The position numbers were made by a program, and so were the translations under genes. Positions 1 to 6,561 of a stretch of DNA of 8,576 nucleotides are shown piece after piece (position 1 is the first letter of the stretch; the number at the start of each line of letters is the position of its first letter). The notes under the pieces are model-generated. The model ran no database searches. It saw nothing but the letters and a program-made list of their open reading frames with translations, and was not told the origin of the DNA. The DNA comes from Thermoplasmata archaeon (GTDB lineage Archaea > Thermoplasmatota > Thermoplasmata > Lutacidiplasmatales > UBA184), in assembly GCA_021848165.1 (NCBI GenBank), contig JAJZMW010000002.1, forward strand, positions 1 to 8,576. Direction: 5' to 3'.

Positions 1-576
1 GACCATCCGGCGAAAGAGAGCGAGCGCGGGGCCGGTGAGCGCCGCGCCCCAGAGCTTCCGCAGGTGCTCCACGGCGTCGTCGTGCCGCCCCGCGGACCAC
101 GCCGAAGCGACGGCCTGGCTCTCGCGCTCGTCGACCGCCAACGCCGCCGTCTCCTCCGCGGTGAACGGAGGATCGAACCCACCGCTGAGCCCCGGCGCGA
201 GCAGGAAGAGGCCCCCGACCGCTTCCGGATGCGCGATCGCGAGGTTGATCGCCAGGGCCCCTCCCATGCTCGCCCCCACGATCACCGGCCGATCGAGCCC
301 CGCGTGGCGGATCAGCCGCATCAGATCGTCCGTGGAGGAGAACGAGCCGTTCGGAGGGGGGGAGCCTCCGTAGCCCCGGAGGTCGAACCGAACGACCCGG
401 TGGTGGGGCGCGAGGCGTTCGGCCTCCCGATCCCACATTCGGCGGTCGGCGATCGCCGCATGGACGAAGAGGATCCCCGGCCCGGTGCCGATCGACTCGA
501 CGGCGAGCGTCCCTCCCGGCACGGCGACGTGTTCGGTCGGTGCGGGCGAGGGCTTTCGAGAGCCAGGGTGCGACAT
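1..576 (-). CDS. Alpha/beta-hydrolase fold protein, N-terminal part (3' end beyond the left edge)
   Basis: Reading from the ATG at 576-574, 192 codons run without a stop to base 1, so the gene is cut by the window edge. The protein has the order of an alpha/beta hydrolase. A strand ending in FVHA (residues 37-40, oxyanion-hole histidine loop) is followed by the DLRGYGGS turn (65-72) and the nucleophile elbow GASMGG (101-106) with Ser103 as the likely nucleophile. A strand GLFLLAPG (122-129) leads into a helical cap region from about residue 138. The catalytic acid and histidine would lie beyond the edge. The general shape resembles small-molecule esterases and enol-lactonases such as 3-oxoadipate enol-lactonase, but the substrate cannot be told. 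No signal peptide is seen, so it is probably cytoplasmic. No Shine-Dalgarno sequence precedes the ATG; an AT-rich box 26 nt upstream suggests a leaderless transcript. The fold is well supported, the function is not. Confidence 0.88.
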   Translation of the reverse strand, partial: MSHPGSRKPSPAPTEHVAVPGGTLAVESIGTGPGILFVHAAIADRRMWDREAERLAPHHRVVRFDLRGYGGSPPPNGSFSSTDDLMRLIRHAGLDRPVIVGASMGGALAINLAIAHPEAVGGLFLLAPGLSGGFDPPFTAEETAALAVDERESQAVASAWSAGRHDDAVEHLRKLWGAALTGPALALFRRMV

Positions 577-598
577 GCGCGCTCAACCCCCGACTCGA

Positions 599-605
599 TA
601 GTTAA
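599..605 (-). promoter_or_regulatory. Candidate archaeal TATA-like box for the hydrolase gene
   Basis: On the minus strand the heptamer TTAACTA sits in GC-rich surroundings, preceded by GCCC, with its centre 26 nt upstream of the ATG at 576. Archaeal TATA boxes are centred about 26 nt before the transcription start, so a leaderless mRNA starting at or near the ATG would fit. There is no Shine-Dalgarno match in the spacer. Similar boxes at the same distance precede hemB and the zinc-ribbon gene. This is inferred from position and composition only. Confidence 0.45.
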
Positions 606-639
606 GGGCGGGTGGGGGGTCGTGAAACGCCCACCGCCC
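606..639. repeat. GC-rich inverted repeat (hairpin)
   Basis: GGGCGGGTGGG at 606-616 can pair with CCCACCGCCC at 630-639, giving about ten G:C-rich pairs with one bulged G around a 13-base loop. The hairpin abuts the TATA-like box of the hydrolase gene and lies downstream of the zinc-ribbon gene on the same strand. It could stabilise or end the transcript of that gene. No T-run follows it, so it is not a classical terminator. Confidence 0.5.
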
Positions 640-905
640 CGGAGCCCTCGGGGACCGTCTCCGTACCTCAAGCGATCGGAGTTGCGGATCGCCCGCGACG
701 GCATTCCCCTCCGCTCGCGCCCAGTCGCTCATCGAAGCTAGGTGAGTGGAGAACGCTCGGCGTGGGTCGGAGCGGCGGAGGTTCGGTGCGCGTTTCTCGG
801 AGACGGGCATCCCCCCGGGAATGAGGTTGCCGAACTCCGTACCGTCGGCCGATGGTCGCGAGAGAGCCGATTCGCGGGAGCCCCCTCCGGGCGCGTTCGC
901 CGGCC

Positions 906-1484
906 TCAGTAGACCTGGAGCCACAACGTCCCGGAATACGCCGTCGCGGGGACCTGGACGGTGAGGTTCAGCGTGGCCCGGCCCAACCCGGGGATCGTGA
1001 GCGGGACTCCCGCCTGGACGATCGACCACCCCGATGCGTTGAGGCCGACCGCGTGGATCGTGCACGCGCTCACGTTGAAGTTCGGCACCTCGAGCTGCAG
1101 GGAGACCTGGCTCGCGGAGGGCGCGGCGAAGCCGGTCGTGTAGGCGATCGGGGTCGCGCCCAGGCCGCACGCGTTGTTCGGAGCGCCGAGGTCGATGCGG
1201 TTGACCTGGGCGTTCGTCGCCCCGTAGAGGAACACGTAAGCGAACACGCCGCCCGCCAGGCTCAGCAGGACGATCGCGACGACCACGATCGCCAGCACGC
1301 GCTGGCGGTGCGACCCCGGCGGCGCTCGCGGCACGAATCCCGGCGCGGGCTGCCCCGGGGCGGGCGGAGGCATCGATGCGGGGCCGACGGTCGCGCGCGG
1401 AGGGATCGGCGTCCCGCAGTACGCGCAGAACCGCGACGCCGGAGGGATCCGGGCGCCGCAATGGGGGCAGGAGGCTCCGGCCAT
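906..1484 (-). CDS. Zinc-ribbon, single-pass membrane protein with external domain (hypothetical)
   Basis: The protein has 192 residues. The N-terminus carries a zinc ribbon, CPHC at 6-9 and CAYC at 20-23 (CxxC-x10-CxxC). A proline-rich linker follows (about 26-58), then a basic SHRQR stop and one hydrophobic helix (about 63-86). The last roughly 105 residues are beta-strand-like and probably face outward. This part has two cysteines (106, 141) that could form a disulphide and three N-glycosylation sequons, NVS, NAS and NLT (starting at 137, 149 and 173). Proteins of this layout are common, mostly uncharacterised, in Thermoplasmatota; a cytoplasmic ribbon joined to an outer domain suggests signalling or anchoring, but no role is established. 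The ATG at 1484 is chosen because it lies just before the zinc ribbon; the frame stays open upstream but the added residues look non-coding. It is transcribed away from the flippase gene. No specific family name is recognised for the outer domain. Confidence 0.85.
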   Translation of the reverse strand: MAGASCPHCGARIPPASRFCAYCGTPIPPRATVGPASMPPPAPGQPAPGFVPRAPPGSHRQRVLAIVVVAIVLLSLAGGVFAYVFLYGATNAQVNRIDLGAPNNACGLGATPIAYTTGFAAPSASQVSLQLEVPNFNVSACTIHAVGLNASGWSIVQAGVPLTIPGLGRATLNLTVQVPATAYSGTLWLQVY

Positions 1485-1493
1485 CGCCCCATC

Positions 1494-1514
1494 GTAGCCG
1501 CCGGCTACAAGTAG
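1494..1514. promoter_or_regulatory. Nested palindrome over the zinc-ribbon gene promoter (TATA-like box plus possible operator)
   Basis: GTAGCC (1494-1499) and GGCTAC (1503-1508) form an inverted repeat with a 3-nt centre. The last arm is reused in a second palindrome, CTAC-AA-GTAG (1505-1514). On the minus strand the second palindrome reads CTACTTGTAG and is centred 25-26 nt upstream of the ATG at 1484, where an archaeal TATA box for a leaderless mRNA would sit. The first palindrome lies between that box and the start codon, a plausible operator position. The box is weak as a TATA sequence, so its promoter role is inference. Confidence 0.35.
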
Positions 1515-1563
1515 TCTCTCCCGTCCATCGCGGCGCGGCCCCGCGCGGTCTCTCGAACGACGC

Positions 1564-1570
1564 ACATATG
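1564..1570 (+). promoter_or_regulatory. Candidate TATA-like element for the flippase gene
   Basis: ACATATG is the only clearly AT-rich stretch in the 121-nt divergent gap on the flippase side. It is centred 39 nt before the GTG start at 1606. Transcription starting about 26 nt downstream would give a short leader of about 13 nt, containing AAGGT (1596-1600), a partial Shine-Dalgarno match 5 nt from the GTG. The element is weak and unconfirmed. Confidence 0.3.
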
Positions 1571-1605
1571 AGGGGGGCCCCTCCTCGGGACGCCCAAGGT
1601 CGCTC

Positions 1606-3315
1606 GTGGACACCCAGAACCCCGCCGGGGCGAGCGCCCCCGAACCACCCCGCCCCCGCTACAGCCTCTCGATCAACTCCGCGAGCGTCTTCCTCGCGGG
1701 CGTCGCGATCCAGGCGATCGGGTTCGTCGGGTCGCTCTTCGTCTACCGGTTCCTCGGCGGCGGGACCGCGGGCCAGGCGCGCTTCGGGACCGTCCAGTTC
1801 TTCCTGTTGATCGCCTCGACGATCAACAGCCTCGCCGATGTCCGGATGGGGTCGGGGTACCAGTTCTTCCTCGCGCGGGGCCGGCCGGCGAAGGCGAACA
1901 CCGCGACCTACCTCGTGCTCCGCTTCCTCCTGGTCGGGGGCGCCGCCGCCGCCATGTTCGCGGTCTCGGGGGTGAGCGTCGACGGCGCGACGATCGCCTC
2001 GAGCCCGTACGAGTTCGAGGTCCTCGGGATCTTCCTCCTGCTCCCGCTGCTGTGGACGGTCGAGACGGTCTACCAGAACTACAACATCGGGCTCGGCAAC
2101 TCCGTCCGCGCGCAGTACCCGGCCCTCCTCGAGGTGATCGTCCGCACCCCGGTGATCATCGCGGTCGCCTTCTACTCGCCGACGATGCTCGGCCTCGCCA
2201 CCGCCTACCTGGCGGGCGCGGCGGCGGCCGCCCTGTTCAGCCTCCCCGGAGTGATCTCGCTCCTCGGCAAGATCCGTTGGAAGGAGGGGATCCTCCTGTT
2301 CCGCTACTCCTGGCCGTTGCTGGGAGCGCTCGGCCTCGGGACGATCGCGACGAGCATGATCCCGTTCGTCGTGCAGGCGTCCCTCGGAGCCGCCGTCCTC
2401 AACCAGTTCAATCTCGCGAACGGCTTCCGGGTCCTCACCCTCGCCCTCTCGACCGCGATCGTCGTGCCGCTCTTCCCCTACATGGCCGCTCTCCACCGTC
2501 GGGCCGATTACCAGGGGATCCGGGAAGGGATCTGGAACGCCCTTCGCTACACCTCGATGCTCCTGATCCCGGCGGTCGTCGCGATCTCGGTCTACCGGGT
2601 GAACATCCTCGTCGTCATCAACTCCTCCTACCTCCCGGCGGCGACGCCGCTCGCGATCCTCGTGATCAGCGCGATCCCGACGTCGCTCACCGGGATCATG
2701 GGCGTCGGCCTGGCCGCGATCGGATGGCGGCGGCTCGAGCTCTTCCTGACGGCGGCCCAGGTCGCCCTGCTCTTCGGGATCGCGATCGCCTTCCTTCCGC
2801 CGTACGGCCTCTTCCCGGCGAGCCAGGGGCTGCTGAGCGCCTCCATCGCGATCCTGGTCTCGGCGATCGCCGGGCTCGCTCTGAACGCGTTCTTCACCCG
2901 ACGGTTGATGGCGGTCCACGTCTTCCCGCGATCGATCGGGTTCATCGCGCTCAGCGCGGCCCTCTCGTTCTTCGCGATCTCCCGCGCGAACTCCTACCTC
3001 CCCGCCATTCTCGATCTCGATAGCGCCGTCGCGCAGCTCGTCCTCGGGGTCGTGATCGGGGGACTCGTCTACTTCTTCGTCCTCGCCCTGGTCGGCGAGC
3101 TCGCGAAGGAGGACATCCGGCGGGTCGGCGGCTCGCTCGGCGTTCCGCGCCGGTGGCTCGAGATCGCCGCGCGGCTCTGCTGGCGGACGGCGACCCTCCA
3201 CGTCGTCCAGCCGGTCGACGTCGCCCGGGTCCCCGGGCTCGTGAGCGGGAACACGCCGGACGTCGAGCCGATCGAGAGCGAGGTCCCGGCCGGGAAGGGC
3301 CCCGGTCCGGGCTAG
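1606..3315 (+). CDS. Multi-pass membrane flippase, polysaccharide/lipid-linked oligosaccharide exporter family (Wzx/RfbX-like)
   Basis: The protein has 569 residues and about 14 predicted membrane helices, at roughly 27-48, 62-80, 101-121, 136-154, 172-190, 192-216, 236-256, 276-296, 315-335, 345-371, 377-397, 404-428, 441-459 and 474-498. The family's long cytoplasmic N-terminal leader is proline-rich here, and a polar tail of about 70 residues follows the last helix. Helix number, length, and short charged loops such as RGRPAKAN (91-98) match the MOP superfamily of oligosaccharide flippases, which move lipid-linked glycans across the membrane for surface polysaccharide or protein glycosylation. 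No glycosyltransferase or other glycan gene is adjacent, so the substrate is unknown. The GTG at 1606 is chosen because AAGGT lies just upstream; the nearby ATG at 1568 is out of frame. Its TAG stop overlaps the hemH stop on the other strand. The membrane-transporter call is firm, the exact subfamily less so. Confidence 0.85.
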   Translation: MDTQNPAGASAPEPPRPRYSLSINSASVFLAGVAIQAIGFVGSLFVYRFLGGGTAGQARFGTVQFFLLIASTINSLADVRMGSGYQFFLARGRPAKANTATYLVLRFLLVGGAAAAMFAVSGVSVDGATIASSPYEFEVLGIFLLLPLLWTVETVYQNYNIGLGNSVRAQYPALLEVIVRTPVIIAVAFYSPTMLGLATAYLAGAAAAALFSLPGVISLLGKIRWKEGILLFRYSWPLLGALGLGTIATSMIPFVVQASLGAAVLNQFNLANGFRVLTLALSTAIVVPLFPYMAALHRRADYQGIREGIWNALRYTSMLLIPAVVAISVYRVNILVVINSSYLPAATPLAILVISAIPTSLTGIMGVGLAAIGWRRLELFLTAAQVALLFGIAIAFLPPYGLFPASQGLLSASIAILVSAIAGLALNAFFTRRLMAVHVFPRSIGFIALSAALSFFAISRANSYLPAILDLDSAVAQLVLGVVIGGLVYFFVLALVGELAKEDIRRVGGSLGVPRRWLEIAARLCWRTATLHVVQPVDVARVPGLVSGNTPDVEPIESEVPAGKGPGPG

Positions 3316-4229
3316 GCGGGGCCGAATAGGCGGCGCGCGAGCGCCTCGACGATCTCGGGCGCGTCGTTCGGCTGCGGGACCCGGCGGTAGCGGATCCCCC
3401 GCTCGCGCGCCGCCTCCTGCACCAGGACGTCGAGATCGTAGAGCGTCTCGAGGTGGTCGAAGACGAACCCGGTCGAGGCGACGATCTGGGTCGTCGCCCC
3501 CTTCGACCGCCACCCCGCCATCGTGTCGACGATGTCCGGCCCGAGCCACGGCTCGGTCGTGTTCCCCGGGCTCTGGAAGGTGAACGACCACCGCTCGAGG
3601 CCCGCGGCCGCGGCGACCGCGAGCGCGGTCGCCCGGACGAGCTCGGGGTATGGGTCCCCCCGGTCGCGGAACCGCTGCGGAAGGCTGTGCGCCGAGAGGA
3701 TCACGGCCGCGTTCGGGTCGTCCGCGCGGGCGAGCTCCGCCCGGATCTCCCGCGCCCAGTAGCCGATCCAGCTCGGATCGAGGTGCCAGCCCGCGCGGAG
3801 GTCGATCGCCACCGCCCCTCCGGTCGCCCGGACGGCCTCGTCGATCCCGGCCCGGTACGGCTCCATGATCCAGATCGATTCGTACGGCGTCAGCGGCACC
3901 GCGCGCAACGAAGAGATCCCGTCGCGGCGTGCCGCCTCGACCACGTCGGGGATCCGCGGCTTCCAGTGCTTCATCCCGAGGTAGACGCGCGAGCCGGGTC
4001 GCGCGGAGGAGAGGCGTCGCTCGAGTTGCTCGCGGACGGAGGCGAGGATGCGGTTCTGCGGCGAGCCGCCGATGCGCTCGTACCGTCGGACGTACTCCTC
4101 GACCATCTCCTCGCTCGGCGCGCGCCCGTGAAGGACCTCCGCCAGGTACCCCGGCAGGTCCTCCGGGCCCGACGGGCTCCCGTAGCCCATCAGCAACGCC
4201 CCGATCGGCTCGTCCGTTCGATCGCTCAC
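3312..4229 (-). CDS. hemH: Ferrochelatase, probably coproporphyrin III-specific (HemH/CpfC)
   Basis: This enzyme inserts Fe2+ into the porphyrin ring. In the coproporphyrin-dependent route its substrate is coproporphyrin III and its product coprohaem, which HemQ then uses. The 305 residues align along their length with the Bacillus-type soluble enzyme as I recall it. MGYGSP lies at 14-19, RYERIGG at 49-55 and the ferrochelatase signature SAHSLP at 179-184 with the metal-site His181. GDPYP is at 191-195, GNTTEPWLGPD at 222-232 and GFVFDHLETLYD at 254-265 with the conserved acid Glu261. There are no C-terminal cysteines for a [2Fe-2S] cluster and no membrane anchor, as in the short bacterial form. 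The GTG start overlaps the hemE stop as GTGA, and the protein begins at the usual point. It is the last gene of the operon, and its TAG stop shares the palindrome CTAG with the converging flippase gene. Substrate preference is inferred from the adjacent hemQ. Confidence 0.95.
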   Translation of the reverse strand: MSDRTDEPIGALLMGYGSPSGPEDLPGYLAEVLHGRAPSEEMVEEYVRRYERIGGSPQNRILASVREQLERRLSSARPGSRVYLGMKHWKPRIPDVVEAARRDGISSLRAVPLTPYESIWIMEPYRAGIDEAVRATGGAVAIDLRAGWHLDPSWIGYWAREIRAELARADDPNAAVILSAHSLPQRFRDRGDPYPELVRATALAVAAAAGLERWSFTFQSPGNTTEPWLGPDIVDTMAGWRSKGATTQIVASTGFVFDHLETLYDLDVLVQEAARERGIRYRRVPQPNDAPEIVEALARRLFGPA

Positions 4230-5251
4230 GGTCCTCCCTCCCGATGCACGAAGTCGACCAGCTCGCGGACCCGTTCCGGTGGCGTCGTGGGGAGGACGCC
4301 GTGTCCTAAATTGAAGACGTGCGAGCGGCCATCGGGGATCTCGGCGAGGACGCGCGAAGCCTCCCGCTCGAGCGCGGCCCGGCTTCCGAGCAGAGCCCCC
4401 GGGTCGAGGTTCCCTTGGAGCGCGATGTCGGGGCCGACGCGGGCCCGCACCCGGTCGAGGCCGTCGCGCCAGTCGACGCCGATCGCCGTCGTGCCGAGCG
4501 CGGCGATCTCCTCGAGCAAGTGGCTCGCGCCGGTGCCGAAGTAGATCGTCGGGCACCCGGTCGATCCGAGCTCGGCCACGATCTCGCGCAGCGGCTCGGC
4601 CAGGTGCTCGGCGAACGATCGGGCGCTCAGCGCGCCGACCCAAGTGTCGAAGATCTGCAAGGCGTTCGCGCCGGCCCGCGCCTGCATCCGGAGGTAGTCG
4701 ATCGTCATCTCGCTCAATCGCCGGACGAGGGCGTCGAACCCGGTCGGGTCGGCGTAGAGGAACCGCTTCGTCTCGGCGTAATCGCGGGTCGGGCCCCCTT
4801 CGATGAGGTAGGAGGCGAGCGTGAACGGGCCCCCCGCGAACCCGACGATCGGCCGGTCGGTCCCCGCGGCGTGGAACCGACGGATCGCCTCGCCGACGTA
4901 CCCGACGTCCCGCTCCGCGTCGAACGGCCGCATCCGCTCGACCTGATCGCGCGAGCGGATCGGATGCGGGACGACGGGTCCGACCCCCGGGTCGATCGAG
5001 AAGTCGATGCCGAGCCCGGCGAACGGGAGCGCGATGTCGGCGTAGACGACGCCCGCATCGACGTCGAACGAGCGCACGGGCTCGAGCGTCACCTCGGCGG
5101 CGAGCTCGGGCGTGCGGGCGAGCTCGAGGATCGGGTGCTCCGCGCGAAGGCGGCGGTAGCCGGGGAGGTAGCGGCCCGCCTGGCGCATCAGCCAGATCGG
5201 GCGGCGATCGACCTCCTCCCCACGGAGGGCGCGCAGGAACCGGTCCCTCAC
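4226..5251 (-). CDS. hemE: Uroporphyrinogen III decarboxylase
   Basis: HemE removes four acetate carboxyls from uroporphyrinogen III to give coproporphyrinogen III in the cytoplasm. The 341-residue length is normal. The first family signature PIWLMRQAGR is at 18-27, with Arg23 and Arg27 of the substrate cleft. The YADI motif (70-73) supplies the catalytic Asp72. The second signature begins GFAGGPFT (137-144) and continues to Tyr148. FDTWVG (201-206) and NLGHG (314-318, His317) complete the active site. The GTG start at 5251 overlaps the hemL stop as GTGA, and the protein begins directly with RDRFLRALRG, as in other HemE proteins. The stop in turn overlaps the hemH start. HemE is absent from archaea that use the sirohaem route to haem, so its presence next to hemH and hemQ shows that this organism uses coproporphyrinogen as an intermediate. 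The identification is secure. Confidence 0.97.
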   Translation of the reverse strand: MRDRFLRALRGEEVDRRPIWLMRQAGRYLPGYRRLRAEHPILELARTPELAAEVTLEPVRSFDVDAGVVYADIALPFAGLGIDFSIDPGVGPVVPHPIRSRDQVERMRPFDAERDVGYVGEAIRRFHAAGTDRPIVGFAGGPFTLASYLIEGGPTRDYAETKRFLYADPTGFDALVRRLSEMTIDYLRMQARAGANALQIFDTWVGALSARSFAEHLAEPLREIVAELGSTGCPTIYFGTGASHLLEEIAALGTTAIGVDWRDGLDRVRARVGPDIALQGNLDPGALLGSRAALEREASRVLAEIPDGRSHVFNLGHGVLPTTPPERVRELVDFVHREGGP

Positions 5252-6561
5252 GGATCCGCTCCGGGGCCGACGTTCCGCATCCCCGCCCGGATCGCCCCGA
5301 GGGCCCGGTCGACGTCGCGGTCGGTCCAGGCGGCCGACAAGAACGCCGTCTCGAGCGGGGAGGGCGGCAGGTAGAGGCCGCGGTCGAGCGCCCCGTGGAA
5401 GAAGCGCGCGTACGCCGCGCGGTTGCTGGCGCGGGCCTCATCGAACGATCGGATCGGTCCGACGGCGAAGAACGGGGAGAGCATCGAGCCGACCCGCTGG
5501 AGGGAGAACGGGGCGACCCCCGCCTCCTCGGCGGCCGTCCGCCACCCGTCCGCGAGCCGTCGACCGCGCCGCTCGAGGTCCCGGTAGAGCGCGGGGTGGA
5601 GCGCGTCGAGCATCGCCGCCCCGGCGGCCATCGCGACGGGGTTGCCCGCGAGCGTCCCGGCCTGGTAGACCGGTCCTCGCGGGGCGACGACCTCGAGGAT
5701 CTCCGCGCGGCCGCCGTAGACGCCGACCGGCATCCCCCCCCCGACGATCTTCCCCAGCGTGACGAGATCCGGCGCGAGGCCGAGCGACGGGGCGACGATC
5801 CCGCGCCGCAGGCGGAAACCGGTGATCACCTCGTCCGCGATCGCCAGGGCGCCGTGCGCGCGGCAGCAGCGGCCGATGCGGGCCAGGAACTCCCGCCGGC
5901 CCGGGACGACGCCCATGTTCCCGGCGATCGGCTCGACCAGGACGGCCGCGATCGCGTCCCCTTCCCGTTCGAAGAGCTCCGCGAGCGCCTCGGGGTCGTT
6001 GTAGGGGAGGACGCGCGTCTCGCGCACGATCGACCGCGGGACCCCGGCCGAATCCGGGAGCGCGTGGGTCGCCACGCCGGACCCCGCCGCCGCGAGGAGG
6101 CCGTCCGAGTGGCCGTGGTATCCTCCCGAGAACTTCACGACGACCGAGCGGCCGGTGTAGCCGCGGGCGACGCGCACGGCGCTCATCGTCGCCTCCGTCC
6201 CGGAGTTCACGAAGCGCAGGCGCTCCATCGCAGGGACCCGCGAGCGGATCCGCTCGGCCAGCTCCTGCTCCCGCGGCGACGGAGCGCCGAAGCTCAGGCC
6301 CTCGCCCGCGGCCCGGCGGACGGCGGCGACGACGGCCGGGGGGGCGTGGCCGAGGAGGTTCGCTCCCCAGGAGTTGACGAGGTCGAGGTAGCGCCGCCCA
6401 TCGACGTCCACGAGGTGGGCCCCGCGGCCGGCCGCGAAGACCACGGGGGTCCCGCCGACGGCGCCGTAGGCGCGGACCGGGCTGTCGACGCCGCCGACGA
6501 GCACGCGCTCCGCCCGCGCGAAGAGCGCCCGGGAGCGCGGTCCCGGCGCCCGCCCGTTCAC
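5248..6561 (-). CDS. hemL: Glutamate-1-semialdehyde 2,1-aminomutase
   Basis: HemL is a pyridoxal-phosphate enzyme that converts glutamate-1-semialdehyde, made by HemA, into 5-aminolaevulinate, the first committed tetrapyrrole precursor. The 437 residues have the full set of family motifs. GGVDSPVRA is at 23-31, FVNSGTEATMSA at 117-128 (cofactor phosphate) and GYHGH at 147-151. ADEVITGFR is at 242-250 with the PLP-ring Asp243. TLGKIVGGGMPVG is at 268-280 with the Schiff-base Lys271, and YQAGTLAGNP is at 299-308. The frame is open far upstream, but the GTG at 6561 is the start. It gives the expected N-terminus and forms a GTGA overlap with the hemQ stop. The C-terminus overlaps hemE in the same way. 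Presence of hemL means the C5 (glutamyl-tRNA) route to aminolaevulinate; hemA itself is not in the window and may lie past the right edge. Confidence 0.97.
   Translation of the reverse strand: MNGRAPGPRSRALFARAERVLVGGVDSPVRAYGAVGGTPVVFAAGRGAHLVDVDGRRYLDLVNSWGANLLGHAPPAVVAAVRRAAGEGLSFGAPSPREQELAERIRSRVPAMERLRFVNSGTEATMSAVRVARGYTGRSVVVKFSGGYHGHSDGLLAAAGSGVATHALPDSAGVPRSIVRETRVLPYNDPEALAELFEREGDAIAAVLVEPIAGNMGVVPGRREFLARIGRCCRAHGALAIADEVITGFRLRRGIVAPSLGLAPDLVTLGKIVGGGMPVGVYGGRAEILEVVAPRGPVYQAGTLAGNPVAMAAGAAMLDALHPALYRDLERRGRRLADGWRTAAEEAGVAPFSLQRVGSMLSPFFAVGPIRSFDEARASNRAAYARFFHGALDRGLYLPPSPLETAFLSAAWTDRDVDRALGAIRAGMRNVGPGADP

Larger units (their letters stand above)
577..905. other. Intergenic region of 329 nt, no supported gene
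   Basis: This lies between the hydrolase start and the zinc-ribbon stop. Apart from the TATA-like box and hairpin at its low-coordinate end I see no tRNA-like cloverleaf, direct repeat or insertion-sequence end. A minus-strand reading frame of 75 codons (ATG at 810-808) or 49 codons (ATG at 732-730), ending at 583, is open. However, about a third of the third positions in its 49-codon part are A or T, against only a few percent in the neighbouring real genes. Its end also runs through the hairpin and TATA-like box. I therefore treat the region as non-coding. Confidence 0.55.

Noticed and set aside
583..810. Possible small minus-strand gene of 75 or 49 codons in the 577-905 gap
   Set aside because: Third positions in its 49-codon part are far richer in A/T than in neighbouring genes. 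There is no motif, and it runs through the hairpin and the TATA-like box of the next gene.
1568..1570. ATG upstream of the flippase as an alternative start
   Set aside because: It is not in frame with the flippase; the GTG at 1606 has a partial Shine-Dalgarno match.
583..3591. Minus-strand open frame of about 1000 codons opposite the flippase and zinc-ribbon genes
   Set aside because: It is made almost entirely of Arg, Asp, Glu, Gly and Pro, as expected for the antisense of GC-rich codons. It also overlaps a clearly real 14-helix membrane protein.
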